Assembly (NCBI RefSeq): GCF_035916755.1
Contig: NZ_JAYWIX010000010.1
Location: 1-61,452 of the forward strand
Direction: 5' to 3'
Source: Rothia sp035916755
GTDB lineage: Bacteria > Actinomycetota > Actinomycetes > Actinomycetales > Micrococcaceae
DNA: 61,452 nucleotides
Positions within the stretch are counted from its first letter, which is position 1. Each line of letters opens with the position of its first letter. This document shows, one piece after another, positions 48,993 to 58,323 of the stretch. The notes beneath the pieces are model-generated. The model was given only the letters and a program-made list of their open reading frames with translations. It had not been told where the DNA came from and searched no databases. The position numbers and the translations under genes were made by a program.

Positions 48993-50123
48993 ATGAGGAT
49001 TCTGCACGTTGTCACTTTGGTGACTCCTGATGGCTCGTTGGGTGGGCCGTTGCGTGTAGCTGTGAACCTGATGAAGGCTTCGCAGAAGCAGGGGCACGAG
49101 GTGCTTCTTGCTGCTGGTGCACAGAACTGGGGGAGTGAACTACCCTCTGAATATGATGGTGTACCTGTTCAGCTTTTCCCTGCCCGCTCGGTCGTTCCTG
49201 GTACCGGTTTCGCTGGTTTAACCTCTACCGGTCTGCTGTCGTGGTTACGTAAGGTAGCTCAGACAGCCGACGTTGTGCACGTGCATATGGCACGTGATTT
49301 GGTGACTCTTCCTGCTGCCTTGGTTGCTCAGGCCACGGGCGTGCCCACGGTTGTTCATACGCATGGCATGATTGATGCTTCTGACCGTCTTTTAGCGAAG
49401 CCCCTGGATGCTTTGATGACCCGCCGTGCTTTGCGGGGAGCTGCTCGAGTTATTGCTTTGACGGAGCAGGAGAAGCGGGATCTTCAGGTTGTTGATCCTT
49501 CTTTGCGAGCTTCTGATATTGAGATTTTGCGTAATGGCGTTCCTTTGTCTGATTTGCAGGCTGACCACGGGCAGGAATCTCCTGAGGTGCTCTTTTTAGC
49601 TCGTTTGCAGGAGCGTAAGCGCCCTACTGTTTTTGTTCGTGTAGCCCAGCAGCTAGCGCGTGAGTTTCCGCAGGCTCGGTTTAGTCTGGTTGGCCCTGAC
49701 GAGGGCCAGGGGAAGGCTGTTCTTGAGTTGCTGGCTCATGATAATGCTGATGGCCGTATTCGTTGGCAGGGTTCTTTGCCTGCTGATCAGACGGTGGCCC
49801 GTATGGCACAGGCACAGGTTTATGTGCTTCCTGCTGTTGAGGAGCCGTATGGTATGACGGTGGTTGAGGCTATGACGGTTGGCTTGCCTGTTGTCGTGAT
49901 GGACGATTGTGGTCTAGCCCCTGAGGTTGAGCAGTTTGATGCTGGGCTGGTAGCTCATAGCGATGATGTAGATAGCTTGGCTGCGGCTGTGCGTTCTTTG
50001 GTTCAGGACGCGGACGCCCGCGCCCGTATGGGTGCTAACGGCAAGGATTTTGTGGCTGAGTATTGCTCTATGCAGAAGATTGCTGAGCAGCTTGATGGTA
50101 TTTACCGGAAGGTAGCTCTTTAA
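48993..50123 (+). CDS. Glycosyltransferase, GT4 type
   Basis: A 376-residue GT-B enzyme. N-terminal TPDGSLGGPLRVAVNLMKA, HVHMARDLV and HTHGMID; C-terminal FLARLQERKRPTVFVRVAQ and the EX7E region EEPYGMTVVEAMTVG. TAGGGAA before the ATG. First gene after the 48815 terminator. Its last base overlaps the next start. Confidence 0.9.
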   Translation: MRILHVVTLVTPDGSLGGPLRVAVNLMKASQKQGHEVLLAAGAQNWGSELPSEYDGVPVQLFPARSVVPGTGFAGLTSTGLLSWLRKVAQTADVVHVHMARDLVTLPAALVAQATGVPTVVHTHGMIDASDRLLAKPLDALMTRRALRGAARVIALTEQEKRDLQVVDPSLRASDIEILRNGVPLSDLQADHGQESPEVLFLARLQERKRPTVFVRVAQQLAREFPQARFSLVGPDEGQGKAVLELLAHDNADGRIRWQGSLPADQTVARMAQAQVYVLPAVEEPYGMTVVEAMTVGLPVVVMDDCGLAPEVEQFDAGLVAHSDDVDSLAAAVRSLVQDADARARMGANGKDFVAEYCSMQKIAEQLDGIYRKVAL

Positions 50124-51394
50124 TGGCTCTGTTGGCTGGTTGGCTGGTACTTTGTTTTGTGCTGGCTTCTGCTTTTGCGTCTCGCCCTGTCTGGTTGCTT
50201 TCCGCTGCAATTGTTATCCGTATTTTGGTTCCCTTCTATGCGTCAAACGCATGGATGGTCGGCTTGCATATGGCGGGCTATCTTGTTGCTGCGACTGCAA
50301 TTATGCAGCTCGTTTTGTACCGCCCGCGCGTGATTCGCGTTCTGTTGAATTCGAAGACAGAGCTGGCCTTGTTCTCAGTTCTGGTTGTCTTGATGCTTGT
50401 AAACTCGGTATCTGCATATTCAAGCATCGTAGATACCCTGATGAACCTGGCGATTATTTATCTGACTCCCTTTACTCTTTATCTTCTTTTGAAGATGGAG
50501 ATTCATCGTTTGGGGTTGCGCGCTATTCAGGTTATTTCTGTGCCTTTCCACCTGACGATGCTCTATGAATTTTGGCTAGCTATGCGTCAGGAAGAAACCG
50601 GGGAAATTCTGGTTTACTCCCAAATTACCCAGAACGCTTTGTGGTTTCAGACGAGTGATGATCTCGGCCGTAGTTACGGTACCTTGGAAGGCGGCCTAGA
50701 ACTTTCAACTCTCTGTATTTTTGCTATTGCCATGACCTACTGGGTTCGAAATAGTGTGCTTCGAATTGCGCTCATCATGGCCTATACCTACACGAATCTG
50801 CTGGGCAATGGTCGAGCCGCAGTGGCTATCGGCATTGTTGTTGCTATAGCTGTTATCGTTTGTGCCCGTTCGTCAGCTGCGGCAAAAATCTTTAGTATAG
50901 TCGCTGGAGTCTTTGGCTTCCTTTTCTTGTACTCTTCTGAAGCTGGCCAGTCAATTATTGAGAAAATGAATAATGACGGTGGCTCTAATCAGAAGCGTTT
51001 CGATGCGCTGACCTGGGTGGGTAATAATTTCCAGCACTTTATTATGACGGGGTACCCCGGTGACCGTGACCTGCGTGCTTCGGGGCAGCTTTCTTCTTCG
51101 TTGGAAAATGCCTACCTTATCGCGGCAATGGGCTATGGCCTTATTTTCTCAGCAATCCTGATTGTGCTTCAACTTTATATTATTCTCCGTAATGCCCGGT
51201 CGCTATCTGGGGCCGTAATGGGGCTGGCAGCACTTGGCGTTATCTTCGTTAACATGACGAATAGTGGCTTCACTACGAACTCCAACAGTGCTTATCTGAT
51301 TTGGATTGCGTTGGGCCTTTGTACTGTTGGCTCATGGGTATCTGAGAAGGGGTATTTTCAGAAGGAGAGGGCGGTGAGCCGTGTATCAGCCTAG
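50123..51394 (+). CDS. Wzy-like polysaccharide polymerase / O-antigen ligase family
   Basis: A 423-residue integral membrane protein with about 11 helices and a large extracytoplasmic loop (about 165-200, QEETGEILVYSQ..., and YGTLEGGLELST). Overall pattern matches Wzy/WaaL-type proteins, which join lipid-linked repeat units. Sequence conservation in this family is low, so the call rests on topology and on the surrounding Wzx, Wzc and GT genes. The ATG overlaps the stop of the previous gene (TTTAATG). Confidence 0.72.
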   Translation: MALLAGWLVLCFVLASAFASRPVWLLSAAIVIRILVPFYASNAWMVGLHMAGYLVAATAIMQLVLYRPRVIRVLLNSKTELALFSVLVVLMLVNSVSAYSSIVDTLMNLAIIYLTPFTLYLLLKMEIHRLGLRAIQVISVPFHLTMLYEFWLAMRQEETGEILVYSQITQNALWFQTSDDLGRSYGTLEGGLELSTLCIFAIAMTYWVRNSVLRIALIMAYTYTNLLGNGRAAVAIGIVVAIAVIVCARSSAAAKIFSIVAGVFGFLFLYSSEAGQSIIEKMNNDGGSNQKRFDALTWVGNNFQHFIMTGYPGDRDLRASGQLSSSLENAYLIAAMGYGLIFSAILIVLQLYIILRNARSLSGAVMGLAALGVIFVNMTNSGFTTNSNSAYLIWIALGLCTVGSWVSEKGYFQKERAVSRVSA

Positions 51395-52379
51395 ACATTC
51401 TACGGAGCGCCTCTCCGTTAATAAAAGGTATGGCTATATTGACTTCATCCGATTAGTCTGTATTTTTTTCATCGTCATTGGGCATGTGTGGACTGAAATA
51501 CCTCTTACAGTATTTGTTTATGTCTTCATGATTTTATCTGGCTATCTTTGGAAGTCGGGTAGGGAACTTATACCTGAGGCGCGAAACAAATTTAAGACCC
51601 TGGTTTACCCTTATCTAGGGTGGGGCATCCCACTTCTCATTATTCTGGTAATTCAATTGGTGTTTTTTGCACAAATTGGAACCTCAGATGTATTGAAGAC
51701 TGTCGCAACAGTGCTGTGGGGCGGCGAGAAAGCTAAAGCTCCTTTCACCGCTTTCTGGTACTTTACTGCAATCTGGTTTTCTGGAATTTTCTATCGATAC
51801 ATTACGCAACGTTCTGCATTCGTATACGGGGTATTCATTACTCTATCTCTTCTTGCCGGAAGCTTCCTCGGAGAGGTTCTAGCCAATCTGCCTCTGGGCA
51901 TAGGAGTAGCTTTTTGTTCTCTAGTTTTCTATGCAGCAGGGCATGCGCTACAAGTGCTACAGACTAAAATCACAGTACCTTGGTATATCTCTCTACTGCT
52001 TCTTGGCGCTAGTGTTTACATGATAGCTACAGCGGCTGTAGCTCCAATGGTTCTCAAATCTGGTGATTTTGGAACCCCTGTTTTGTCTACGTTGGTCTAT
52101 TCTTTGCTGGCGCTTGCCTGGATTTCAAGCATGGAAGTTTTGTACCAGCCTCTAGATGCTTTGTTGGAGAAACCTGTCGCATGGTTTGTTGGCCTGGCTA
52201 CGCCCATTATTTTGCTTCATCCTGTCCCCATCTGGTTTTGGTATAACGTTGGATGGACCGGGAAAGAAATGGCAGATAAGGTTCCTCTGTTCATTATCTG
52301 TTTGATTTTTTCAGTGGTGCTTGCTCTGGTCGCGAAGAATATGGTGCCACCCCGGGTCCAGAAAATTCTTGCCCCGTAA
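51381..52379 (+). CDS. Membrane acyltransferase, family 3
   Basis: A 332-residue protein with about ten helices and the acyltransferase-3 start YIDFIRLVCIFFIVIGHVW, with the family's conserved histidine, then FMILSGYLWKSGR. Such enzymes O-acetylate surface glycans. Its codons are markedly more A/T-rich than those of flanking genes, which suggests recent acquisition. It overlaps the polymerase end by 14 bases (GTG start; alternatives exist inside). Confidence 0.85.
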   Translation: MYQPRHSTERLSVNKRYGYIDFIRLVCIFFIVIGHVWTEIPLTVFVYVFMILSGYLWKSGRELIPEARNKFKTLVYPYLGWGIPLLIILVIQLVFFAQIGTSDVLKTVATVLWGGEKAKAPFTAFWYFTAIWFSGIFYRYITQRSAFVYGVFITLSLLAGSFLGEVLANLPLGIGVAFCSLVFYAAGHALQVLQTKITVPWYISLLLLGASVYMIATAAVAPMVLKSGDFGTPVLSTLVYSLLALAWISSMEVLYQPLDALLEKPVAWFVGLATPIILLHPVPIWFWYNVGWTGKEMADKVPLFIICLIFSVVLALVAKNMVPPRVQKILAP

Positions 52380-52386
52380 CCCCTCT

Positions 52387-52430
52387 AGGTTTGCTGTAGG
52401 GAATACAGCAAACCTTACCTAGCTTATTTC
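52387..52430 (+). terminator. Terminator after the acyltransferase gene
   Basis: AGGTTTGCTGTA (52387-52398) is perfectly complementary to TACAGCAAACCT (52404-52415), loop GGGAA, followed by a T-rich tail. Confidence 0.75.
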
Positions 52431-52468
52431 TATAGTCACTCAACCACCTCCTAGAAGGAAAACACATC

Positions 52469-53725
52469 ATGACCAAAGTTGTTGTTATCGGTCAGGGCTA
52501 CGTAGGCCTGCCCCTCGCACAGGAAGCCTCACGCGCAGGCCTCACCGTCGTCGGCCTCGACCTATCACCCCGCATCGTTGACGGCCTCAATTCAGGCATC
52601 TCGCACATCGATGACCTCTCAAACGATGACATCGCAGAAATGCTGAAGAACGGTTACACCGCCACCAGCGACGCAACCACCATCGCAGACGCAGACTACG
52701 TTGTTATCTGCGTGCCCACCCCGCTGGGCCAGGACGGCAACCCCGACCTCACCCCTGTAGAGAAAGCTAGCGCCTCAATCGCCCAGCATCTCACTGCCGG
52801 TACCACTGTAATTCTCGAATCAACCACTTACCCCGGAACCACCGATACCCTCGTCGCTGGCATTATCAACGAAGCTGGCCACACCCTGGGCGAAGATTAC
52901 TACCTTGCCTTCTCCCCTGAACGTATCGACCCCGGTAACCCCGTCTACGGCCTCAAGAACACTCCCAAGGTTGTTGGCGGCGTAACCCCTGAATCAACTG
53001 AAAAGGCCGTAGCGCTCTACTCACAGTTCATTGACACTGTGGTACCCGTACGCGGCGCACGCGAAGCAGAAACCGCAAAGCTGCTTGAAAACACCTACCG
53101 CCACATCAACATTGCACTGGTCAACGAAATGGCTAAGTTCTGCCATGACCTCGATATCGACCTCTGGGATGTTATCGATGCAGCAGCTACCAAGCCCTTC
53201 GGCTTCCAGGCCTTCTACCCCGGCCCCGGCGTAGGCGGTCACTGCATCCCGATCGACCCTAACTACCTCTCCTACGAAGTTAAGCGCTCACTGGGTTACC
53301 CCTTCCGCTTCGTCGAACTTGCACAGGAAATCAACCTGTCCATGCCCAAGTACATTTCGGAACGCGTCATGGAAATGCTCAACGAAGAGAAGAAATCCCT
53401 CAACGGGGCAAAGGTACTCCTGCTCGGCGTAACCTACAAAGCCAACATCTCTGACCAGCGTGAATCACCTGCAGTACCTGTAGCAGCTGAACTCGCTAAG
53501 CGCGGTGCAGTGCTCTCCTACAACGACCCTTACGTAGAGAACTGGACCCCGGGCATCGACGGCATCGAGAAGGTTACCGACCTCGACAAGGGCCTTGCAG
53601 AAGCCGACATCGTTATCCTGCTCCAGAAGCACCGTGATTACGATGTAGACGCTCTCGCAGGTAAGTCCAAGGTCTTCTTCGACACCCGCGGCGTTACCAC
53701 CTCAGACAAGGCAGTTCGTCTCTAA
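52469..53725 (+). CDS. UDP-sugar 6-dehydrogenase (UDP-HexNAc type)
   Basis: A 418-residue nucleotide-sugar dehydrogenase: GQGYVGLPLAQEASRAG (NAD binding, residues 8-24), VPTPLGQDGNPDL, ESTTYPGTTD, and the catalytic cysteine Cys259 in GVGGHCIPIDP. ISxxxDL and the 'FSPERIDPGNP' segment fit UDP-N-acetylglucosamine/mannosamine dehydrogenases (WbpA/WecC type) more than UDP-glucose dehydrogenase. It would supply a uronic acid for the polymer. Codon use is strongly biased as in housekeeping genes. AGAAGGAAAAC before the ATG. Confidence 0.9.
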   Translation: MTKVVVIGQGYVGLPLAQEASRAGLTVVGLDLSPRIVDGLNSGISHIDDLSNDDIAEMLKNGYTATSDATTIADADYVVICVPTPLGQDGNPDLTPVEKASASIAQHLTAGTTVILESTTYPGTTDTLVAGIINEAGHTLGEDYYLAFSPERIDPGNPVYGLKNTPKVVGGVTPESTEKAVALYSQFIDTVVPVRGAREAETAKLLENTYRHINIALVNEMAKFCHDLDIDLWDVIDAAATKPFGFQAFYPGPGVGGHCIPIDPNYLSYEVKRSLGYPFRFVELAQEINLSMPKYISERVMEMLNEEKKSLNGAKVLLLGVTYKANISDQRESPAVPVAAELAKRGAVLSYNDPYVENWTPGIDGIEKVTDLDKGLAEADIVILLQKHRDYDVDALAGKSKVFFDTRGVTTSDKAVRL

Positions 53726-53753
53726 ACCTGCTACTCCTTCGGAAGGATCCCCC

Positions 53754-54332
53754 ATGGTACAGCAAGCACAACATTCCTGGTATTTCGTATGCACCGGCAA
53801 TATCTGCCGGTCAGCATTCGCAGAGGCCTATCTTCAACGTCTCTTCAACGGAGTAGCAGCTGTACACAGCGGGGGAACCGGGGTCAACCAGGCCCTGGCT
53901 CCTACTGAAGAAATCAAAACACTTGCAGCCCGCCAGGGACTCTCCCTCGATGAACACACCCCCCGGTTTATCGAGGGAGAGGAGCTCAAAGCTCACGACA
54001 TCGTGCTGACCGCGACGGTAGCCCACCGGGCTCAAGTACTAGCAGAGGCACCGACCCTGCTCAATAGGGTTTTTACCATCAAAGAGTTTGCCCAGCTTCT
54101 ACCCCACATCGACGTAGAAGAAATTCAGCAGGCAGACCCCAGCAAATGGTGGAGAGCTGCAGCCCGTAAGGCCTCCCAGCTCAGATCACGGGTCAACGCT
54201 CCCGGCAATGATCTAGATATCGTTGACCCCTTCAAAAAAGATATGGACGTCTACATCGCAAGCACCCAGGAAATTATGGATGCGCTCGATGTTATCGCAA
54301 ACGTCGAACATATGAGAGCCTCACGGGCCTAA
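53754..54332 (+). CDS. Low-molecular-weight protein-tyrosine phosphatase
   Basis: A 192-residue LMW-PTP: catalytic CX5R is Cys13-TGNIC-Arg19-Ser (CTGNICRSAFAEAYL), and the general-acid aspartate is in DIVDPFKKD near residue 160. The partner of the downstream BY-kinase: it would dephosphorylate the tyrosine-rich tail (Wzb/Wzc type control of polymer length and export). GAAGGATC before the ATG. Confidence 0.9.
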   Translation: MVQQAQHSWYFVCTGNICRSAFAEAYLQRLFNGVAAVHSGGTGVNQALAPTEEIKTLAARQGLSLDEHTPRFIEGEELKAHDIVLTATVAHRAQVLAEAPTLLNRVFTIKEFAQLLPHIDVEEIQQADPSKWWRAAARKASQLRSRVNAPGNDLDIVDPFKKDMDVYIASTQEIMDALDVIANVEHMRASRA

Positions 54333-54363
54333 TCACACAGCACAACTGAACGGAACAATCTCA

Positions 54364-55902
54364 ATGAACGAATCGCAAGCAGTAGCCGACTCGGCTTCTG
54401 AAAAATCGAAAGGCGCCATCGAAGGTTTCCTTCGTACTCTCCGCCGCCAGTGGTACATCCTTATCATCGCCGCCGTTATTGGCGGCCTGCTAGGCTTCGG
54501 CTTCTCTATGATGCAGCCTAAGGTCTACGCATCTGACGCAACCGGCGTCGTCACCACCGGTGATACCGGGAGCGTGGCCCTGGCATCGGCCGCCGATACC
54601 CTCACCAAGTCGAAGGCTACCCAGTACCAGGCCCTAGCATCATCTCGCACTGTTGCAGAACGTGCTCTGGAAATCTCTGGCTACCAGATGACCCCGGAAC
54701 GCGCTATCAGCATGGTGTCTGCTTCTGTTCCCCTTGATACTGCACAGATTAAGGTAACTGTTCGTTCACAGGATCCCGAGCTAGCTAAGAACCTTGCTGA
54801 CGCTTGGATTCAGGCCCTGGGCGAGAACGTCCAGACCGTCGAAAACTCCGGCAACAACGCAACTACCGGTGAAGGTAACTTTGCAGTCCAGTCTGTCATG
54901 CAGTTCTCTGCTTACGTGCCGGCTAATCTTCCTCAGTCACCGGTTTCACCCAACGTTAAGCTCAACACTCTGCTAGGCATTGCTCTAGCTCTGATTGTTG
55001 GCGTTGTTTACCTCTTCATCCGTTCAGTTCGCGACCGATCAATCCGCTCAATGGACGCCCTGGTTGAAGTAACCGGCTCAGAAATTCCCGTTCTGGGCAC
55101 CGTTCCTTTCTCCTCATCATTTGCCGATTCACGTCTAATCACTCCGAACGACGCAGCAGAGAATACCCGACGTGCTGATTTCCGACTCGTCGAGTCCCTC
55201 AAAGAACTCCGCACCAACCTGCAGTTCAAGAACCCCGACAACCCCCCTCGCCGTATCGTCGTTACCTCCTCACTTCCTTCAGATGGTAAGTCAACCGTTG
55301 CAGATAACCTGGCGATTATTCTGGGGCAGTCAGGCAAGCCCGTATTCCTCGTCGATGCCGACCTCCGCCGTCCTACTGTTGCTAAGAGCTTCGGCCTCAT
55401 CGAAGAAGTCGGTGTCACCGACGTCGTCATCGGCCGAGCTGACGTAGAAGATGTACTTCAGACCGTAGAAGGTTACCCCAACCTCTACATTCTGGCTGCT
55501 GGTCGTATTCCTCCGAACCCCTCTGAAATCCTCAGCTCAGATGCCTTTACCCAGATGATTGACCGTCTCGCAGAAGAAGGCATGGTTATTCTGGATGCGC
55601 CCCCGCTTCTGCCCGTTACTGACTCGGCTATCTTGGCTACCAAGTTTGACGGCGCCCTTGTCGTTGTAGAAGCAAATGGTACTAAGCGTGAGGAGCTTGC
55701 GAAGTCCATCAGCAACCTGAACCGAGTCAACGCCGATATTCTCGGTACTGTGCTCAACAAGGTTCCTGCAACTGGCTCTGAAGCAGGCTACTACCAGTAC
55801 TACGGCCGTGAATACTACTACGACAATGAAGGCAAGCGTACTGGCCAGAAAAGTGAGAAAAAATCACGCAAGGCCAAGAAAGCTAAGCGCAAAGAGAAGT
55901 AG
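54364..55902 (+). CDS. Polysaccharide co-polymerase fused to BY-type tyrosine kinase
   Basis: A 512-residue Wzc/CpsCD-like protein. The N-terminal Wzz domain has transmembrane helices near residues 30-50 and 200-220 with an external loop between. The cytoplasmic kinase has Walker A SDGKST (Asp307-Thr311), Walker A' VDADLRRP (about 329-336) and Walker B VILDAPPLL. The C-terminus carries seven tyrosines in 11 residues (GYYQYYGREYYY, 476-487), the autophosphorylation cluster, followed by a very basic end. One-piece fusion is usual in actinobacteria and proteobacteria, while firmicutes split it. Confidence 0.93.
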   Translation: MNESQAVADSASEKSKGAIEGFLRTLRRQWYILIIAAVIGGLLGFGFSMMQPKVYASDATGVVTTGDTGSVALASAADTLTKSKATQYQALASSRTVAERALEISGYQMTPERAISMVSASVPLDTAQIKVTVRSQDPELAKNLADAWIQALGENVQTVENSGNNATTGEGNFAVQSVMQFSAYVPANLPQSPVSPNVKLNTLLGIALALIVGVVYLFIRSVRDRSIRSMDALVEVTGSEIPVLGTVPFSSSFADSRLITPNDAAENTRRADFRLVESLKELRTNLQFKNPDNPPRRIVVTSSLPSDGKSTVADNLAIILGQSGKPVFLVDADLRRPTVAKSFGLIEEVGVTDVVIGRADVEDVLQTVEGYPNLYILAAGRIPPNPSEILSSDAFTQMIDRLAEEGMVILDAPPLLPVTDSAILATKFDGALVVVEANGTKREELAKSISNLNRVNADILGTVLNKVPATGSEAGYYQYYGREYYYDNEGKRTGQKSEKKSRKAKKAKRKEK

Positions 55903-55930
55903 TAGCACGTAATCGTTCATTGAGTAATGA

Positions 55931-55955
55931 GGGTGGGAGGAACAACCTCCCACCC
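55931..55955 (+). terminator. Hairpin between the BY-kinase and flippase genes
   Basis: GGGTGGGAGG-AACAA-CCTCCCACCC, a perfect 10-base stem without T run; partial termination or attenuation likely. It lies upstream of the chosen flippase start and argues against any earlier start. Confidence 0.6.
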
Positions 55956-55989
55956 CTGTGCTATACCGACCGGGCACGAAGAAAGATTT

Positions 55990-57417
55990 ATGGCTAAAAA
56001 ATACCAACCGAGGCATTTGGCAACCGACTTCACGGAAAAGTATGAGAGCCACACCGTTGAAGAGCCGATACAAGAGACCCCACAACCGAGCGTGCGAAAG
56101 AGCATGTTCTACTCGTTGCTGGGGAACCTTATTGCGCCTATCGCGGGTCTTGCCATTGCACCTATTCTTTCTAACTCTTTGGGCGATGCCGGGCGCGGTG
56201 CCCTTGGCGGCATCACATCTTTAGTGCTCGTAGCAACTGCGGTTGGTGCATTTGGTATGCCAGAAGCACTGACCTTTCACGCTGCACGATTCGTGAGGCG
56301 TACCGGCTCGGTTCTCAAGCTTGTTGTAGGTGTGCTCGTACTTTTAGGAGCCGTATGTGCAGGCGTGATTTATGTACTTGCACCTTACCTGGCAGCAGAC
56401 CACGGGCCCTGGTACGCACAGCTCGTTGTTCTGACGGCATTAGCGGTTGTGCCCAACATGCTGATTCTTATCCCGCGCGCCCTCGTAGCGGCCACCCACC
56501 AATGGCACCTGCAAGCGCTGGAACAGGGCCTCTTCTCGTTGCTACGCCTCGGAGCCATTCTTGTACTTCTCTGGACTGGGAACCTTAACGTTCTCAGCGC
56601 CGTTATCGTTACCCTCGTAACTCCGGTACTGGGTGCTCTTGTATATGTGCCAATGCTGGTGAAGATTCGCCAGCAGAAGTACCGCTACTCGGGTGAAAAA
56701 CAGCCAGTAGGGGAAGCTCTGGGGTACGGCGGCAAGGTCTGGTTTGGCTCCCTTTCTGGGATTGTGCTTTCACGTATTGACCAGACCCTCATGATTAAGC
56801 TGACCACTCTTCAAGAGCAGGGGCTCTACGCTGTAGCTGTGACTATCGGCGAAGTACCTTCGGTTATCTCAAACGCTATTCGTAACGTGGTTTTTGCCTT
56901 AGACTCACGTGATAGCGGCGATGAAGATAGCGCAGCGGCAGCCGATCAACGTTTGACAATGACTGCCCGAGTCACCACCCTCATCACGCTTCTTATCTCG
57001 CTCCCGATTGCTCTGACAGCTCAGTGGTGGATTGGTCCTATCTTCGGCCAAGAATTTGAAGCAGCAGTACCTATGACCTGGGTTCTGTTAGGAGCCGCGG
57101 TTATTGGTTCCGCAGGGTCCGTAGCGGGCGCTGGTCTCTCAGGGCGCGGCCACCCCGATCTGCGTAGCTGGTCTATGGCTATCGGTGCAGTGTTTAACCT
57201 GCTTGTGCTTATAACCCTCACCCCGCATATTGGAGGTATGGGTGCAGCGCTATCGACCTTGGTAGGTAGCGGTCTAGCTGGTTTCAGCAACATTGTTTTC
57301 TTGAAACTCAAGTTTGGGTTCAAGATTCATGAATTTTATGTCGCCCGAGGAGCAGATTTTGCGCTTCTTGGACGAGCAGCTCGAGCAGTGCTGCGCAAAG
57401 CAAAGATTATGAAGTAG
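55990..57417 (+). CDS. Wzx-type polysaccharide flippase
   Basis: A 475-residue MOP-superfamily membrane protein with about 12-14 helices after a ~35-residue hydrophilic head. SMFYSLLGNLIAPIAGLAIA is the first helix, and LSRIDQTLMIKL with GLYAVAVTIGEVP is the conserved middle typical of PST transporters. It would move lipid-linked repeat units across the membrane. ATG 55990 with GAAGAAAG; an upstream ATG at 55927 would run through the hairpin. Confidence 0.88.
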   Translation: MAKKYQPRHLATDFTEKYESHTVEEPIQETPQPSVRKSMFYSLLGNLIAPIAGLAIAPILSNSLGDAGRGALGGITSLVLVATAVGAFGMPEALTFHAARFVRRTGSVLKLVVGVLVLLGAVCAGVIYVLAPYLAADHGPWYAQLVVLTALAVVPNMLILIPRALVAATHQWHLQALEQGLFSLLRLGAILVLLWTGNLNVLSAVIVTLVTPVLGALVYVPMLVKIRQQKYRYSGEKQPVGEALGYGGKVWFGSLSGIVLSRIDQTLMIKLTTLQEQGLYAVAVTIGEVPSVISNAIRNVVFALDSRDSGDEDSAAAADQRLTMTARVTTLITLLISLPIALTAQWWIGPIFGQEFEAAVPMTWVLLGAAVIGSAGSVAGAGLSGRGHPDLRSWSMAIGAVFNLLVLITLTPHIGGMGAALSTLVGSGLAGFSNIVFLKLKFGFKIHEFYVARGADFALLGRAARAVLRKAKIMK

Positions 57418-57429
57418 AAAGAAATACAC

Positions 57430-58308
57430 ATGGTTTCGATGGATCTAACCTACAGCCGACCGGTAAAAATTATTCTTAAATCAGCAGCGATGGGGCGGCT
57501 TCGCGCTCTCAACGCTGTGAGCAAGAAGAGTATTGTGGGCAAAGCCCCGATTACTCTGTCGCTCACTTCGTACGCAGACCGCCTGAAAACAGTGTGGTAC
57601 ACCATCGAATCATTGGCTCAGGGGTCGGTCTTGCCCGCGCGGTTTATTCTTTGGGTTGATGAAGAAGACTTTTCTGTCGACAACTACCCCGAGCTAAAAC
57701 GACTGCAGAACCGCGGTCTTGAGATTCGGTTTACGAAGAACTACGGCCCGCACAAGAAAGCCTACCCCTACTGCCTTGAGACCGGGGGAGAAGAAAACCT
57801 TCTGGTCACCGCAGACGACGATATTCTTTACCCCAAGAACTGGCTACGCTACCTGAATGAAGCTGCTGCCCAGTACCCGGGTGAATTTCTGGGCTACCGT
57901 ACGCACCGTTTCACTTTGGATGCTCAGGGTAAGGTCGCGCCCTACAAACAATGGGTATACGGTTCGGTGAACGATGCACTGTACTCAAACTTCATCACAA
58001 CAGGTGCAGGCACTATCTTCCCTGCAGCCCTGCAGAAAGCTCTTAAAGAGGCTGGCGAAGACTTCCTTGAAAAGAGTCCGAAAGCAGACGATATCTGGGT
58101 CAACGTTATTGCCCTGCGGAATGGCTTGAAGGCACGCAAGATTGACCACAGGGGAATGACCTTTATTTCTATTCCTCGTACCCAGAAGAACGCTCTGCAC
58201 CACCAGAACGTTGCTGAAAACCTGAATGATAAGCAGCTGGCTGCAAGCATCACTCAGCATGAAATTGATCTGATTGCCCAGGACGCACCTCGCGTCTCAG
58301 AAAACTAG
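57430..58308 (+). CDS. Putative glycosyltransferase (GT-A like)
   Basis: A 292-residue protein. TLSLTSYADRLKTVWYTIES and LPARFILWVDEEDF resemble the start of GT-A enzymes of the 'polysaccharide pyruvyl/rhamnosyl' type; VTADDDILYPKNWL holds the DDD metal motif. The later YPGEFLGYRTHR and KADDIWVNVIALRNG segments (catalytic-base region) fit glycosyltransferase family 2-like proteins. Sugar unknown. It starts 12 bases after the flippase. Confidence 0.75.
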   Translation: MVSMDLTYSRPVKIILKSAAMGRLRALNAVSKKSIVGKAPITLSLTSYADRLKTVWYTIESLAQGSVLPARFILWVDEEDFSVDNYPELKRLQNRGLEIRFTKNYGPHKKAYPYCLETGGEENLLVTADDDILYPKNWLRYLNEAAAQYPGEFLGYRTHRFTLDAQGKVAPYKQWVYGSVNDALYSNFITTGAGTIFPAALQKALKEAGEDFLEKSPKADDIWVNVIALRNGLKARKIDHRGMTFISIPRTQKNALHHQNVAENLNDKQLAASITQHEIDLIAQDAPRVSEN

Positions 58309-58323
58309 AAGGGGGACCTCAGC

